DNA of 64,000 nt from Aquirufa antheringensis (GTDB taxonomy: Bacteria; Bacteroidota; Bacteroidia; Cytophagales; Spirosomataceae): assembly GCF_004307425.1 (NCBI RefSeq), contig NZ_SEWZ01000001.1, forward strand, positions 187,662 through 251,661, given 5' to 3'. Below the pieces are notes generated by a model. That model saw only the letters and a program-made list of their open reading frames with translations, was not told the origin of the DNA and did no database searches. Shown here piece after piece: positions 27,653-36,760 of this stretch (position 1 is the stretch's first letter; each line of letters begins with the position of its first letter). The translations under genes and the position numbers were made by a program.

Positions 27653-29413
27653 ATGAATAAGAAAATGAAAAATAATCAGATTTTTAAGCGAATCGCTTTA
27701 GTGAGTGTGTCAGCTCTTACGTTGACCTTCGCTTGTAAGGATCAGTTTTTAGAAGTTCCGCCTACCGCATCATTAGCACAAGCGCAATTATCTTCTAAGG
27801 CTGGTGTAGAAGGTACCTTAATTGGTGCTTACGCTCAGTTAGCTGCAAAAGGATATTCTCGTCTTGCTGCAGGTACTAACTGGGTATGGGGTTCTATCCG
27901 TGGAGGAGAAAGTAACAAGGGTACTGACCCGGGTGACTACTCAAATATCAACACCATGCAACGTTATGAGGTTCAAACTACTGACGGTGACTTGAACTCT
28001 ACATGGCAGGCAAAATACGAGGGTATTGCTCGTTGTAATGCGACGATTAACTTAGCAAATGGTTCGAAAGAATTATCTGCTGCGGATAAAACACGTATTA
28101 TTGCTGAGGCACGTTTCTTACGTGGTCACTACTACTTCGAATTAAAGAAGTTATTTAACTCTGTTCCTTATGTGGATGAGACGTTAGATTACGGAAAAGG
28201 AATCGAAAAAGTAGCTAACACAGAAGCATTCTGGGATAAGATTGAGGCTGACTTTGCGTTTGCATTTGCAAACTTGCCAGCAACTTCTTCCTCTGCAGGT
28301 CGTGCGAACAAATGGGCTGCTGAAGCTTATTTAGGAAAAGTGTTATTGTTCCAAGGAAAGTTTGCTGATGCGAAAGCTAAGTTTACGGATGTAATTGCGA
28401 ACGGTGTAACTACCAATGGTAAGAAATACGGTTTAGTTCCAAAGTTTGCTGAAATCTTCAACGCGGAGAATGACAACAACGAGGAAGCTGTATTTGCAAT
28501 TCAGTCATCTATGAACACGGGTAGCGTGAACAACGCAAACGGTTTCGATGATTTGAACTACCCATACAACACAGGTTCTGATGGTCCAGGTAACTGCTGC
28601 GGGTTCTTCCAACCATCTTTCTCGATGGCGAATGCATATCGTACAGTGAATGGTTTACCTATCTTGACTGAAACAGCTGGAGCACCAGATTATAACTTAG
28701 CTGCTAACGCAGTGAAGAATGACTTTGGTGTTAACTCATCTGCTGCTTTCACAGAAGATACAAACCCATTAGATCCTCGTATTGACCACACTATTGGTCG
28801 TCGTGGTATCCAATACTTAGACTGGATCGAGCACCCTGGTGCTAACTGGATTCGTAAGCAAGATTACGCTGGTCCTTATTCACCTAAGAAATACATCTAC
28901 TACAAGCGTCAAGAGAATACATTAACTGATGGTTCTTCTTGGACACGTGGTTATGCAACGATGAACTTCAACATCATTCGTTTTGCAGATGTATTATTAA
29001 TGGCTGCTGAGGCTGAAATCGAAGCTGGTTCATTAACAACTGCTTTAGGTTACATCAACCAAGTTCGTAACCGTGCGGCTAATCCTGCTGGTTTCGTAAT
29101 GAAAGGTGGTGTTGCTGAGGCAAACTACGTGATTGCACCTTACACAGCTTTTGCTGATAAGGCTGCTGCTACTAAAGCGGTTCGTATGGAGCGTTTATTA
29201 GAATTAGCAACAGAAGGTCACCGTTTCTTCGACTTAGTTCGTTGGGGTACAGACGTTACTACGTTAAATGCTTATTTAGCGTATGAGTCTAAATACTTAG
29301 TTACTAAGTTTGGTGGTGCATCTTACCAAGCGACGGATAAGTATTTACCTATCCCACAAGCTCAAATCGATATCCAAGGTACTTCTATCTTGAAGCAAAA
29401 CGCAGGATATTAA
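27653..29413 (+). CDS. SusD/RagB-family nutrient-binding lipoprotein (locus 1)
   Basis: Surface lipoprotein of 586 residues that acts as the lid of the SusC barrel. A signal sequence ends in the lipobox LTFAC (Cys28 region), followed by KDQFLEVPPT. Helical TPR-like SusD segments are present: AEARFLRGHYYFELKKLF, NIIRFADVLLMAAEAEIEAG and the C-terminal RMERLLELATEGHRFFDLVRWG. The C-terminus is the usual LPIPQAQIDI...LKQNAGY. It starts 19 bp after susC and shares its codon bias. A terminator follows. Confidence 0.95.
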   Translation: MNKKMKNNQIFKRIALVSVSALTLTFACKDQFLEVPPTASLAQAQLSSKAGVEGTLIGAYAQLAAKGYSRLAAGTNWVWGSIRGGESNKGTDPGDYSNINTMQRYEVQTTDGDLNSTWQAKYEGIARCNATINLANGSKELSAADKTRIIAEARFLRGHYYFELKKLFNSVPYVDETLDYGKGIEKVANTEAFWDKIEADFAFAFANLPATSSSAGRANKWAAEAYLGKVLLFQGKFADAKAKFTDVIANGVTTNGKKYGLVPKFAEIFNAENDNNEEAVFAIQSSMNTGSVNNANGFDDLNYPYNTGSDGPGNCCGFFQPSFSMANAYRTVNGLPILTETAGAPDYNLAANAVKNDFGVNSSAAFTEDTNPLDPRIDHTIGRRGIQYLDWIEHPGANWIRKQDYAGPYSPKKYIYYKRQENTLTDGSSWTRGYATMNFNIIRFADVLLMAAEAEIEAGSLTTALGYINQVRNRAANPAGFVMKGGVAEANYVIAPYTAFADKAAATKAVRMERLLELATEGHRFFDLVRWGTDVTTLNAYLAYESKYLVTKFGGASYQATDKYLPIPQAQIDIQGTSILKQNAGY

Positions 29414-29431
29414 TTTGTTCTAATTTTTCTT

Positions 29432-29463
29432 AAAAAAGGTGGGATATTAATTCCACCTTTTTT
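29432..29463 (+). terminator. Rho-independent terminator after SusD locus 1
   Basis: AAAAAAGGTGG (29432-29442) pairs with CCACCTTTTTT (29453-29463) around a 10-nt loop. It separates the susCD pair from the following FG-GAP gene 28 bp away. Confidence 0.88.
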
Positions 29464-29490
29464 ATTTTCGCTTAAGTTTAAAAATGCCCT

Positions 29491-32400
29491 ATGAAGCCTA
29501 TTTACGTCTATTTATTATTGGCTAGTACCTTGCTAGTTTACTCTTGTAAAAACGCCACTACTTTCGAGCTTTTATCCGGTGATGATACCGGTATTCATTT
29601 TTCAAATAAGATCGTAGAGAACGATTCTTTATCTATTTTGAAGTATGAATACCTCTACAACGGAAGCGGTGTGGGTATGGGAGATTTTAATAATGATGGA
29701 CTTGTAGATATCATTTTCTCCGGTTCGCAAGCGAACGCATCCTTGTATATAAACAAGGGAGAAATGAAGTTCGAGGAGCTAAGTAAAACCGCTGGTTTAG
29801 ATACGAAAGACCGTTGGTGTTCGGGTGTTAGTTTAGTGGATATTAATGGTGATGGACTTTTAGATGTCTATGTTTCTGCCACGATGAAGAATGCAGAACG
29901 GGATCGTCAGAATATGCTTTTTGTTAACCAAGGAATTAAAGATGGCAAACCAAGTTTTAAAGAAATGGCTGCTGAGTATGGCATTAATGACAATGGCCAT
30001 AGCGAGCACGCGGCTTTCTTTGATTATGATCGGGATGGGGATTTGGATTTATATGTTTTGACGGATGTAATTGATCAGGTTCCTTCTTTATATCGTCCTA
30101 AAGTGACGGATGGATCGTATCCAAATACGGATAGAATGTACCGCAATGATTGGTCGAAAGAGAAAAATCATCCGGTGTTTACCAATGTGTCGAAAGAGGC
30201 TGGAATTACCATTGAGGGATATGGTTTAGGAATAAATATCTGTGATATCAACCAAGACAATTGGCCAGATATTTATGTGACAAACGATTATGTGTCGGAT
30301 GATATCTTATACATCAATAACCACGATGGGACATTTACGGATCAGGCCAAAGCGTATTTCAAACATACGAGTTTATCTGCGATGGGGAATGACGTGGCGG
30401 ATATCAATAATGACGGGCGTCCGGATATCGTAGCCTTGGATATGTTGCCAAAGGATAATGAGCGTAAGAAGCAATTAGCTCCGCCTAATAGCTATCAGTC
30501 TTATCAAAACAGTGATTTACACGGCTATACCTACCAGTATATGCGCAATTCCTTGCAATTAAATGCGGGGAAAAAGGCAGATGGGTCGCCTGCCCCCTTC
30601 CAAGAAATGAGTTTGATGGCAGGAGTGGCGGAGACAGAGTGGAGTTGGTGTCCATCTTTAGCGGATTTTGATAACGATGGATTCCGAGACTTGATGATCA
30701 CGAATGGTTTCCCCCGTGACGTGACGGATCGGGATTTTATGTTATACCGGGCGAACTCTGCACGATTAGCTTCTGATGCGATTCTTTTAGAACAAATGCC
30801 GGTGATTAAGGTGAATAACTATGCCTTTAAAAACAAGGGAGGAATGCATTTTGACGATGTGAGTGCGGCGTGGGGAATCCAGCGTCCTTCCTTCTCTAAT
30901 GGAGCATCTTATGGCGATTTAGATAATGATGGTGACCTCGATTATGTGGTCAATAATATCAATGACGAGGCATTTGTGTATAAGAACAATACAGTAGAAA
31001 CAAATGCGGACAAGGGGCATTTCCTTCGGGTTAAGTTCGAAGGGAAAGGTCAAAATACCCAAGGAATTGGAACGCGCATCGAGGGTGTTTATGCAGATGG
31101 AACGTATTTCTACTACGAGAATTCGCCTTATAGAGGTTATTTATCGAGTGTAGAAGCGGTGGCGCATATCGGTTTAGGGACGAAGCAGAAGATTAAAGAA
31201 TTGCGGGTTATTTGGCCAAATGATTCCATGCAGGTGATTACAAAGCCGGGGGTGGATCAAGTCTTGCAGGTGAAAATGGCCAATGCAAAGCAGCCTTATG
31301 TTTCACTGTACCAGCAGCAGGAGCCTTTGATGCAAGATGTGACGGATCAAATGCAATTGACTGTTGTGCATAAGGAGTATGATTTCATTGACTTTAATTT
31401 CCAAAGTTTAACGCCATTCAAAATGTCTCAATTGGGTCCAGGGGCTTCAGTGGGGGATGTGAATGGAGATGAATTAGAGGATTTCTTTGTAGGAGGAGCG
31501 AAGTTTTATTCAGGTATTTTCTATTTACAACAACCGTCTGGGAAGTTTATAGCCAAATTCTTAGAGGGACTGGCAGAGAAAAAAGAGAAACTAGGGGAAG
31601 ATTTAGGTTCGCTCTTGATTGATATGGATAAGGATGGGGATTTGGATTTATACATCGCTAGAGGAGGAACGGAGGGCCAAATAGGGGCTTCTAGCTTCCA
31701 AGATGTGGTGTATGCCAATGATGGGAAAGGAAACTTCACTTTAGTCGTTTCAGCCTTGCCTAATTTCACAGAAAGTAATGCGGCGGTGAGAGCGGTGGAC
31801 TTTGATAAGGATGGGGATTTGGATCTTTTTGTAAGTGGTCGTAATGTGCCATTCTCTTATCCACAAGGAACACCATCGCGTTTATTACGCAATGATTCGA
31901 AAGTAGGATTGATTAAATATACCGATGTGACAGCTCAATGGGCGCCAGATTTGTTGAAGCCGGCGCTTGCTTGTGATGCGGTTTGGACCGATATAAATAA
32001 TGATGGCTGGTCTGATTTAGTAGTAGCGGGGGAGTTTATGCCTATTCAGATCTATCAAAATGCTAAAGGGCATTTAGTGAAATTAGATAAGACAGGATTA
32101 GAGGAGATGACGGGACTTTGGGGTTCTGTGGCGGCTGCGGATTTTGACCAAGATGGAGACATGGATTTAGTGGCGGGAAATATGGGTAAGAATACGCTGT
32201 TGCGTGCGAATGCGAAGCAGCCTGTGGATGTTTTGCATGGGGACGTGGATGGAAATGGTGTATATGATGTATTTCCATTCGTTTATTTCCAAAGTGCGGC
32301 TGGAGTGCCGGTTTCTGCGCCTTTGTTTGGCAAAGATGACGTCCACAAACAACTGAATTCGACGCGTCAACGCTGGGTATATTACAAAGAGTATGGTAAG

Positions 32401-32976
32401 ATTACACAAGATGATTTTTTAACAGAGAAGGAGAAGGCTAAGGCGACTAAGTTATCTTTCACTGAAAATGCCTCGATGTATATCGAAAATCTAGGGGGGG
32501 GGCATTTTAAAGCGCAGGCTTTGCCAGATATGGCGCAGCTGTCGTCCTTAAACGGAATGCAAATCTTAGACGTGAATGCGGATGGTTATCTAGATATCCT
32601 ATTTGTGGGTAATAACTTTGCCAATGAAGTGGCGATGGGTCGTTATGATGCGTCGAATGGTGGGGTTCTTTTAGGCAATGGCAAAGGCTTTACTTATGCG
32701 CAGAATTCGGGGATGATGGTGCCTGCAGATGCAAAATCCCTAGTGGGTATTCAAGTAGGTTCAGAACTGGCGTTTATCGCTATGCAGAATAGAGGGCCGT
32801 TGAAAGTATTTAAGCCGTTAGGTTCCTTCGTAAAAGCAGCGGTGAAACCAGGGCAATCATTTAGCTATACTTTCAAAGGTCGTAAGCAAAAGATGGATTG
32901 GAATTATGGCTCCTCTTATTTAAGCCAAAGTGCCAGCGCACAAGCATTCCTTCCTAAGGGAGCAAAACTGAATTAA
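29491..32976 (+). CDS. FG-GAP/VCBS repeat lipoprotein with ASPIC/UnbV domain (CRTAC-like)
   Basis: A 1161-residue lipoprotein (lipobox LLVYSC, Cys19) that is probably surface-exposed. The body is a series of FG-GAP/VCBS calcium-binding propeller repeats (DFNNDGLVDI, DINGDGLLDVY, DYDRDGDLDLY, DLDNDGDLDYV). An ASPIC/UnbV segment lies at about residues 510-590 (GIGTRIEGVYADGTYFYYEN...VIWPNDSMQVI), and a second propeller-like half follows. It follows susCD on the same strand after a terminator. A run of nine G occurs inside the frame at 32494. Function is unknown; likely a glycan or protein-binding partner of the SusCD pair. Confidence 0.88.
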   Translation: MKPIYVYLLLASTLLVYSCKNATTFELLSGDDTGIHFSNKIVENDSLSILKYEYLYNGSGVGMGDFNNDGLVDIIFSGSQANASLYINKGEMKFEELSKTAGLDTKDRWCSGVSLVDINGDGLLDVYVSATMKNAERDRQNMLFVNQGIKDGKPSFKEMAAEYGINDNGHSEHAAFFDYDRDGDLDLYVLTDVIDQVPSLYRPKVTDGSYPNTDRMYRNDWSKEKNHPVFTNVSKEAGITIEGYGLGINICDINQDNWPDIYVTNDYVSDDILYINNHDGTFTDQAKAYFKHTSLSAMGNDVADINNDGRPDIVALDMLPKDNERKKQLAPPNSYQSYQNSDLHGYTYQYMRNSLQLNAGKKADGSPAPFQEMSLMAGVAETEWSWCPSLADFDNDGFRDLMITNGFPRDVTDRDFMLYRANSARLASDAILLEQMPVIKVNNYAFKNKGGMHFDDVSAAWGIQRPSFSNGASYGDLDNDGDLDYVVNNINDEAFVYKNNTVETNADKGHFLRVKFEGKGQNTQGIGTRIEGVYADGTYFYYENSPYRGYLSSVEAVAHIGLGTKQKIKELRVIWPNDSMQVITKPGVDQVLQVKMANAKQPYVSLYQQQEPLMQDVTDQMQLTVVHKEYDFIDFNFQSLTPFKMSQLGPGASVGDVNGDELEDFFVGGAKFYSGIFYLQQPSGKFIAKFLEGLAEKKEKLGEDLGSLLIDMDKDGDLDLYIARGGTEGQIGASSFQDVVYANDGKGNFTLVVSALPNFTESNAAVRAVDFDKDGDLDLFVSGRNVPFSYPQGTPSRLLRNDSKVGLIKYTDVTAQWAPDLLKPALACDAVWTDINNDGWSDLVVAGEFMPIQIYQNAKGHLVKLDKTGLEEMTGLWGSVAAADFDQDGDMDLVAGNMGKNTLLRANAKQPVDVLHGDVDGNGVYDVFPFVYFQSAAGVPVSAPLFGKDDVHKQLNSTRQRWVYYKEYGKITQDDFLTEKEKAKATKLSFTENASMYIENLGGGHFKAQALPDMAQLSSLNGMQILDVNADGYLDILFVGNNFANEVAMGRYDASNGGVLLGNGKGFTYAQNSGMMVPADAKSLVGIQVGSELAFIAMQNRGPLKVFKPLGSFVKAAVKPGQSFSYTFKGRKQKMDWNYGSSYLSQSASAQAFLPKGAKLN
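32494..32502 (+). repeat. G9 homopolymer inside the FG-GAP lipoprotein gene
   Basis: Nine consecutive G read as Gly-Gly-Gly in frame. It is the longest G run I noticed in the window and a possible slippage site. Confidence 0.85.
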
Positions 32977-34442
32977 CGAATCGTATTTCGTAAGAGTCTA
33001 ATCTGAAGGCCAGGTGTTAATTTAACGCCTGGCTTTGGTTTTCCAAATTGAAAATTTCCTAATAACAGGTCGATATCTCCATCTTTATCGAAATCCCCCG
33101 CATCCATTGACATATAGCGGGCATCATCCGGGAGGTTTAAGTTACTGACTTTGAATTGTAGCTTTCCTTGGTTTTGGAAATATAAAAAGGATTCGTTTTT
33201 CCCGTGGTCATTTTCTGGAAAAAAGGCGATCATCGCTAAATCGACATCCCCGTCTCCATCAAAATCACGTGCTAGTGTTTTAGTGGCACCATAGGCAGGA
33301 TAAAAATAAGTCTCTTTGAAGTTATTCTTACCATCGTTTAAAAACAGATGGACACCATGGTAGGCCTTTTTCACAATAGAATTGTCCGCATTGTCTCCAT
33401 TGGAAATGATAAGATCATCGAATCCATCTTTATTTACGTCTACTACATCCATGTAGCTACTACCCCAAACAACATCAAATTGTAGCAGTGGTTTCTCCAC
33501 AAACATCCCATTTCCTTTGTTAATGAATAAGGAAACACCTTCATTCGCCTCTGCCATGAGGACTAAAATATCAGGTTTCCCATCTTTCGTATAATCAGTA
33601 ATGTGGATATTTCTAGCCCCAGGTTGAGACTTCAAGATATGCCTCTCTTTCGTTTTGCCATCAACCCAAACTAATTGACCTGCTTGGAATCCATATTCGC
33701 AGATCAAATAATCCATCGTTCCATCGCCATTAAAGTCAGCTACTTGCATATCAACGGGACGCTTCAAACCATCGACTAATGGGACTAGTTTATTTTTGTG
33801 CTGCACTTCGTACAAGGCCCCTAATTTTTCATCGTTCGGTAGTATTTTTCCTACGCTTAACAAGTAATGGCTATTTTGTAGAAAGGCCGTATGGACGTTA
33901 GGACTAGGCGTGCGAAGCGTCGAATTGACCTGAAGTTTACTGTCTAGAATAAGCGTCTCATTGGTGTTCAGCCCTAACCAAGCTTCCGCTTTAGTGGGGT
34001 GTATTTTAACGGAAGTAACGTGTCCTGCCTGCAGGGTTGAGGAAAGGAAGTCTTCTTGTTTAAAATATAGCGGAGCCGTTAAAATAGGACTTTTGGTTTT
34101 TTGAGGAAGTGGATTTTCTGGGGCGTTCGTCACATAATAATCGACGATTGCCTGCCAATCTTCCACGCTCATCGCCGGCGTGTCGGGATAGATTTTCATT
34201 GCCACAGCGGTTTGAAATTGCTCCTCTGGAATTTGAGCAGCTAGTTCAAATTTATTACGCATTCCTAGCCGATAGGACATATCCACGAGCACTTTATCGT
34301 TCCAAGTTTTTTTGTCCAAAAGACTCGGATCGGGGAACTTGTGGCAAGAACTACAGTTTTCTTTGGCTAACTCTTCTCCTGTTTTTTTAGAACTACAAGC
34401 AAAAGTCAATAAGGCAATAAAAATAATGGCTACAATTCTCAT
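32973..34442 (-). CDS. Lipoprotein with cytochrome c motif and FG-GAP repeats
   Basis: A 489-residue lipoprotein (LLTFAC lipobox). Directly after the anchor is a heme-binding motif CSSCH (C30, C33, H34) in a short cytochrome c domain to about residue 110. The remainder is a propeller with calcium-binding FG-GAP repeats (DFNGDGTMDYL, DVNKDGFDDLI, DFDGDGDVDLA, DFDKDGDIDLL). It is the last gene of porW - PBP1A - this gene, with 4-bp overlaps. Its stop shares the TTAA palindrome with the stop of the convergent FG-GAP lipoprotein. It may be an electron-transfer or sugar-oxidation protein; unproven. Confidence 0.85.
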   Translation of the reverse strand: MRIVAIIFIALLTFACSSKKTGEELAKENCSSCHKFPDPSLLDKKTWNDKVLVDMSYRLGMRNKFELAAQIPEEQFQTAVAMKIYPDTPAMSVEDWQAIVDYYVTNAPENPLPQKTKSPILTAPLYFKQEDFLSSTLQAGHVTSVKIHPTKAEAWLGLNTNETLILDSKLQVNSTLRTPSPNVHTAFLQNSHYLLSVGKILPNDEKLGALYEVQHKNKLVPLVDGLKRPVDMQVADFNGDGTMDYLICEYGFQAGQLVWVDGKTKERHILKSQPGARNIHITDYTKDGKPDILVLMAEANEGVSLFINKGNGMFVEKPLLQFDVVWGSSYMDVVDVNKDGFDDLIISNGDNADNSIVKKAYHGVHLFLNDGKNNFKETYFYPAYGATKTLARDFDGDGDVDLAMIAFFPENDHGKNESFLYFQNQGKLQFKVSNLNLPDDARYMSMDAGDFDKDGDIDLLLGNFQFGKPKPGVKLTPGLQIRLLRNTIR

Positions 34443-36760
34443 TCAGGTAAGGCGGTTGCGGTTGAGCTGTTTAGTGTGGAATCACCTCCGATTCCTCCTA
34501 CACAGCTAAAGTCAAAGGCTAAGTTCTCCGGTTTGATAAAAGGCATTTTTTGGTAGCCATCTAAAGCGAGCGATCGGTCGCTGTAGACTTTTTCCATGAA
34601 TTTCGTGAAGGCTGGCATCGCCATTTTAGCGCCCTGCCCTAGTTGAATGTTTCTGAAGTGAATGCTTCGGTCATCTCCGCCTACCCAAACGCCGGTGACT
34701 AATTTTTGGGTAACTCCCATAAACCAACCATCAGAGAAGTTCGAAGTGGTACCCGTTTTAGCACCAATTTCATTTCCTGCTGCGATAAAACTGCGGTTTA
34801 GACCTTCCGCCGTTCCGCCTGGTTCGCGTACCGCGCCTTGCAACATAAAGGTCATCAGGTAAGCCGTTTCAGGTTTCATGACGGCTTTTGCGGTAGGAGA
34901 AAACTCGCGTAGCACGACTCCGTTTTTATCCGTAATTTTTAGGATGATGATTGGGTCAATTTTTTCACCTCCATTAGCGAAGGTACTGTAGGCAGATACT
35001 TGTTCGAAAACGGAAACTTCGGATGTGCCTAAACATAAGGATGGGCCTTCGTAAAGTGAGCTGTTAATCCCTGCTTTGTGGGCAAAGTCCGCAATTTTAC
35101 TGGCGCCTAAGGATTTCATCAGTTTAGCTGATATCGTGTTGATGGAGCGACCCATCGCCCGGCGAAGGGTTAAACTTTCGTAGCTGTATTTGCCGTCGGA
35201 GTTTTGGGGAGTCCAGGTGTCGTTTGTTAATCCATCCTCAGTCCCAAAAGTCACCGGTTCATCCACGTATTTATCACACGGAGTGGCAATTTCGTTTTCG
35301 ATCGCTGCCCCATAAACGAATGGTTTGAAGGTAGAGCCTGGCTGGCGCTTACTTTGGGCGATATGATCATACTTAAAATACTTGTAATTAATGCCGCCTA
35401 TCCAGGCCTTCACGTGGCCATTCGTTGGATCCATGGACATCATTCCCACGTTTAGAATACGTTTGTAGTAGCGCATCGAGTCCAAAGGACTCAAGGTCGT
35501 GTCAATATCCCCGTGGTAAGAGAAAACGGTCATTTTGATAGGGCGATTTAGTTCTTCCCAAACCCGCATCTCATCATTATTATAGGCCTCCATCAAGTCG
35601 CGGTACCGTTGCGTCCGCTTCATAGCAGAAGAAATGAAGCCCTTGATTTCTTGCATCTTTTCGTTCACCCACGGATTTCTGCCAGCCCAATGCTGGTTGA
35701 ACGTAATTTGCTGGGTCTTCATGTGCTCTTGCACGGCATCTTGCGCATATTTCTGCATCCGCGAATCGATGGTCGTATGAATGCGCAATCCGCTGGTGTA
35801 CAGATTTAATTGCTGGTCTTCAGGGCGGTCTTTGTTGATTTCTTGGATGATTCCCAAAATTTCTTTTCGAATCGACTCGCGCAAATAAGGCGCTGCCCCT
35901 GTATTTTGATTCTCTACTTTGTATTTCAAATTCAAAGGATCAGCCTTCATCTTTTCGGCATCCTCCTCTGTTAGGTATTCGTATTTGGCTAATTGACCTA
36001 GAACGGTATTGCGACGTGCCAAAGTGCGTTCTGGGCGAATACGGGGATCGTATAAAGATGGATTTTGTAGTAGTCCGATTAAGGTGGCGGCTTCCGGATA
36101 GGTGACTGTCTGCACATTTTTTTGGAAATAGGTTCTGCAGGCGACTTGAATACCATAGGCATTATTACCAAAGCTGACCTCATTCAAATACATCGCCAAA
36201 ATCTCTTGCTTCGTGTAGCGACGCTCTAATTTGATGGCTAGAATCCATTCCTTGATTTTGGCAATCGCCGTCTTCAAACCTCCCACCTTCATCAGCAAGC
36301 CCATATAAATAGGATCGTCCTCCCCGTATTCTAACGAACGAGTATGGAATAGGTTCTTTGCTAATTGCTGGGAAATGGTACTACCTCCGCCGGATGTCCC
36401 AAAGGAAAATAAAACCCGCGCCATCGAGCGCACATCGATACCGGAGTGGCTGATAAATCGTGCATCCTCGGTTGCCATCAAGGTATTGATTAAAATAGGA
36501 GAAAGTTCTTCGAATTCGACCGGATTGCGGTTTTCTCTAAAGTATTTGCCTATCTCTTCTCCATCCTCAGAGATCAAGAGTGAGGCTTCCTGGCTTTTCG
36601 GATTTTCTAATTCCTGAAGGCTGGGCATTCCCCCAAAAAGCCATAAAAAATTATAATTCACCGCCGCAATAAATAGGATGGCAAATAAGAAAGTGCCTCC
36701 AAAGATTTTGTAGGCGAGGGTAATTTTATTCAATTTAGATTCCTTTTTAGGTTCTATCAT
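34439..36760 (-). CDS. mrcA: Penicillin-binding protein 1A (bifunctional transglycosylase/transpeptidase)
   Basis: Class A PBP that polymerises and cross-links peptidoglycan in the periplasm. One N-terminal membrane helix (about residues 16-40) precedes the GT51 domain with EDARFISHSGID near residue 100 and GGGSTISQQLAKNLF. The transpeptidase motifs follow: STFK (QPGSTFKPFVYG), SIN (GRSINTISAKL) and KTG (GAKTGTTSNFSDGW). 773 residues is normal. It overlaps porW upstream and the cytochrome/FG-GAP gene downstream by 4 bp each. Confidence 0.95.
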   Translation of the reverse strand: MIEPKKESKLNKITLAYKIFGGTFLFAILFIAAVNYNFLWLFGGMPSLQELENPKSQEASLLISEDGEEIGKYFRENRNPVEFEELSPILINTLMATEDARFISHSGIDVRSMARVLFSFGTSGGGSTISQQLAKNLFHTRSLEYGEDDPIYMGLLMKVGGLKTAIAKIKEWILAIKLERRYTKQEILAMYLNEVSFGNNAYGIQVACRTYFQKNVQTVTYPEAATLIGLLQNPSLYDPRIRPERTLARRNTVLGQLAKYEYLTEEDAEKMKADPLNLKYKVENQNTGAAPYLRESIRKEILGIIQEINKDRPEDQQLNLYTSGLRIHTTIDSRMQKYAQDAVQEHMKTQQITFNQHWAGRNPWVNEKMQEIKGFISSAMKRTQRYRDLMEAYNNDEMRVWEELNRPIKMTVFSYHGDIDTTLSPLDSMRYYKRILNVGMMSMDPTNGHVKAWIGGINYKYFKYDHIAQSKRQPGSTFKPFVYGAAIENEIATPCDKYVDEPVTFGTEDGLTNDTWTPQNSDGKYSYESLTLRRAMGRSINTISAKLMKSLGASKIADFAHKAGINSSLYEGPSLCLGTSEVSVFEQVSAYSTFANGGEKIDPIIILKITDKNGVVLREFSPTAKAVMKPETAYLMTFMLQGAVREPGGTAEGLNRSFIAAGNEIGAKTGTTSNFSDGWFMGVTQKLVTGVWVGGDDRSIHFRNIQLGQGAKMAMPAFTKFMEKVYSDRSLALDGYQKMPFIKPENLAFDFSCVGGIGGDSTLNSSTATALPE

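Noticed and set aside
32400-32976. Frameshift in the FG-GAP lipoprotein near the G9 run
   Set aside because: The frame stays open with continued family-like sequence (DVNADGYLDILFVGN) after the run, so the given sequence encodes an intact protein.
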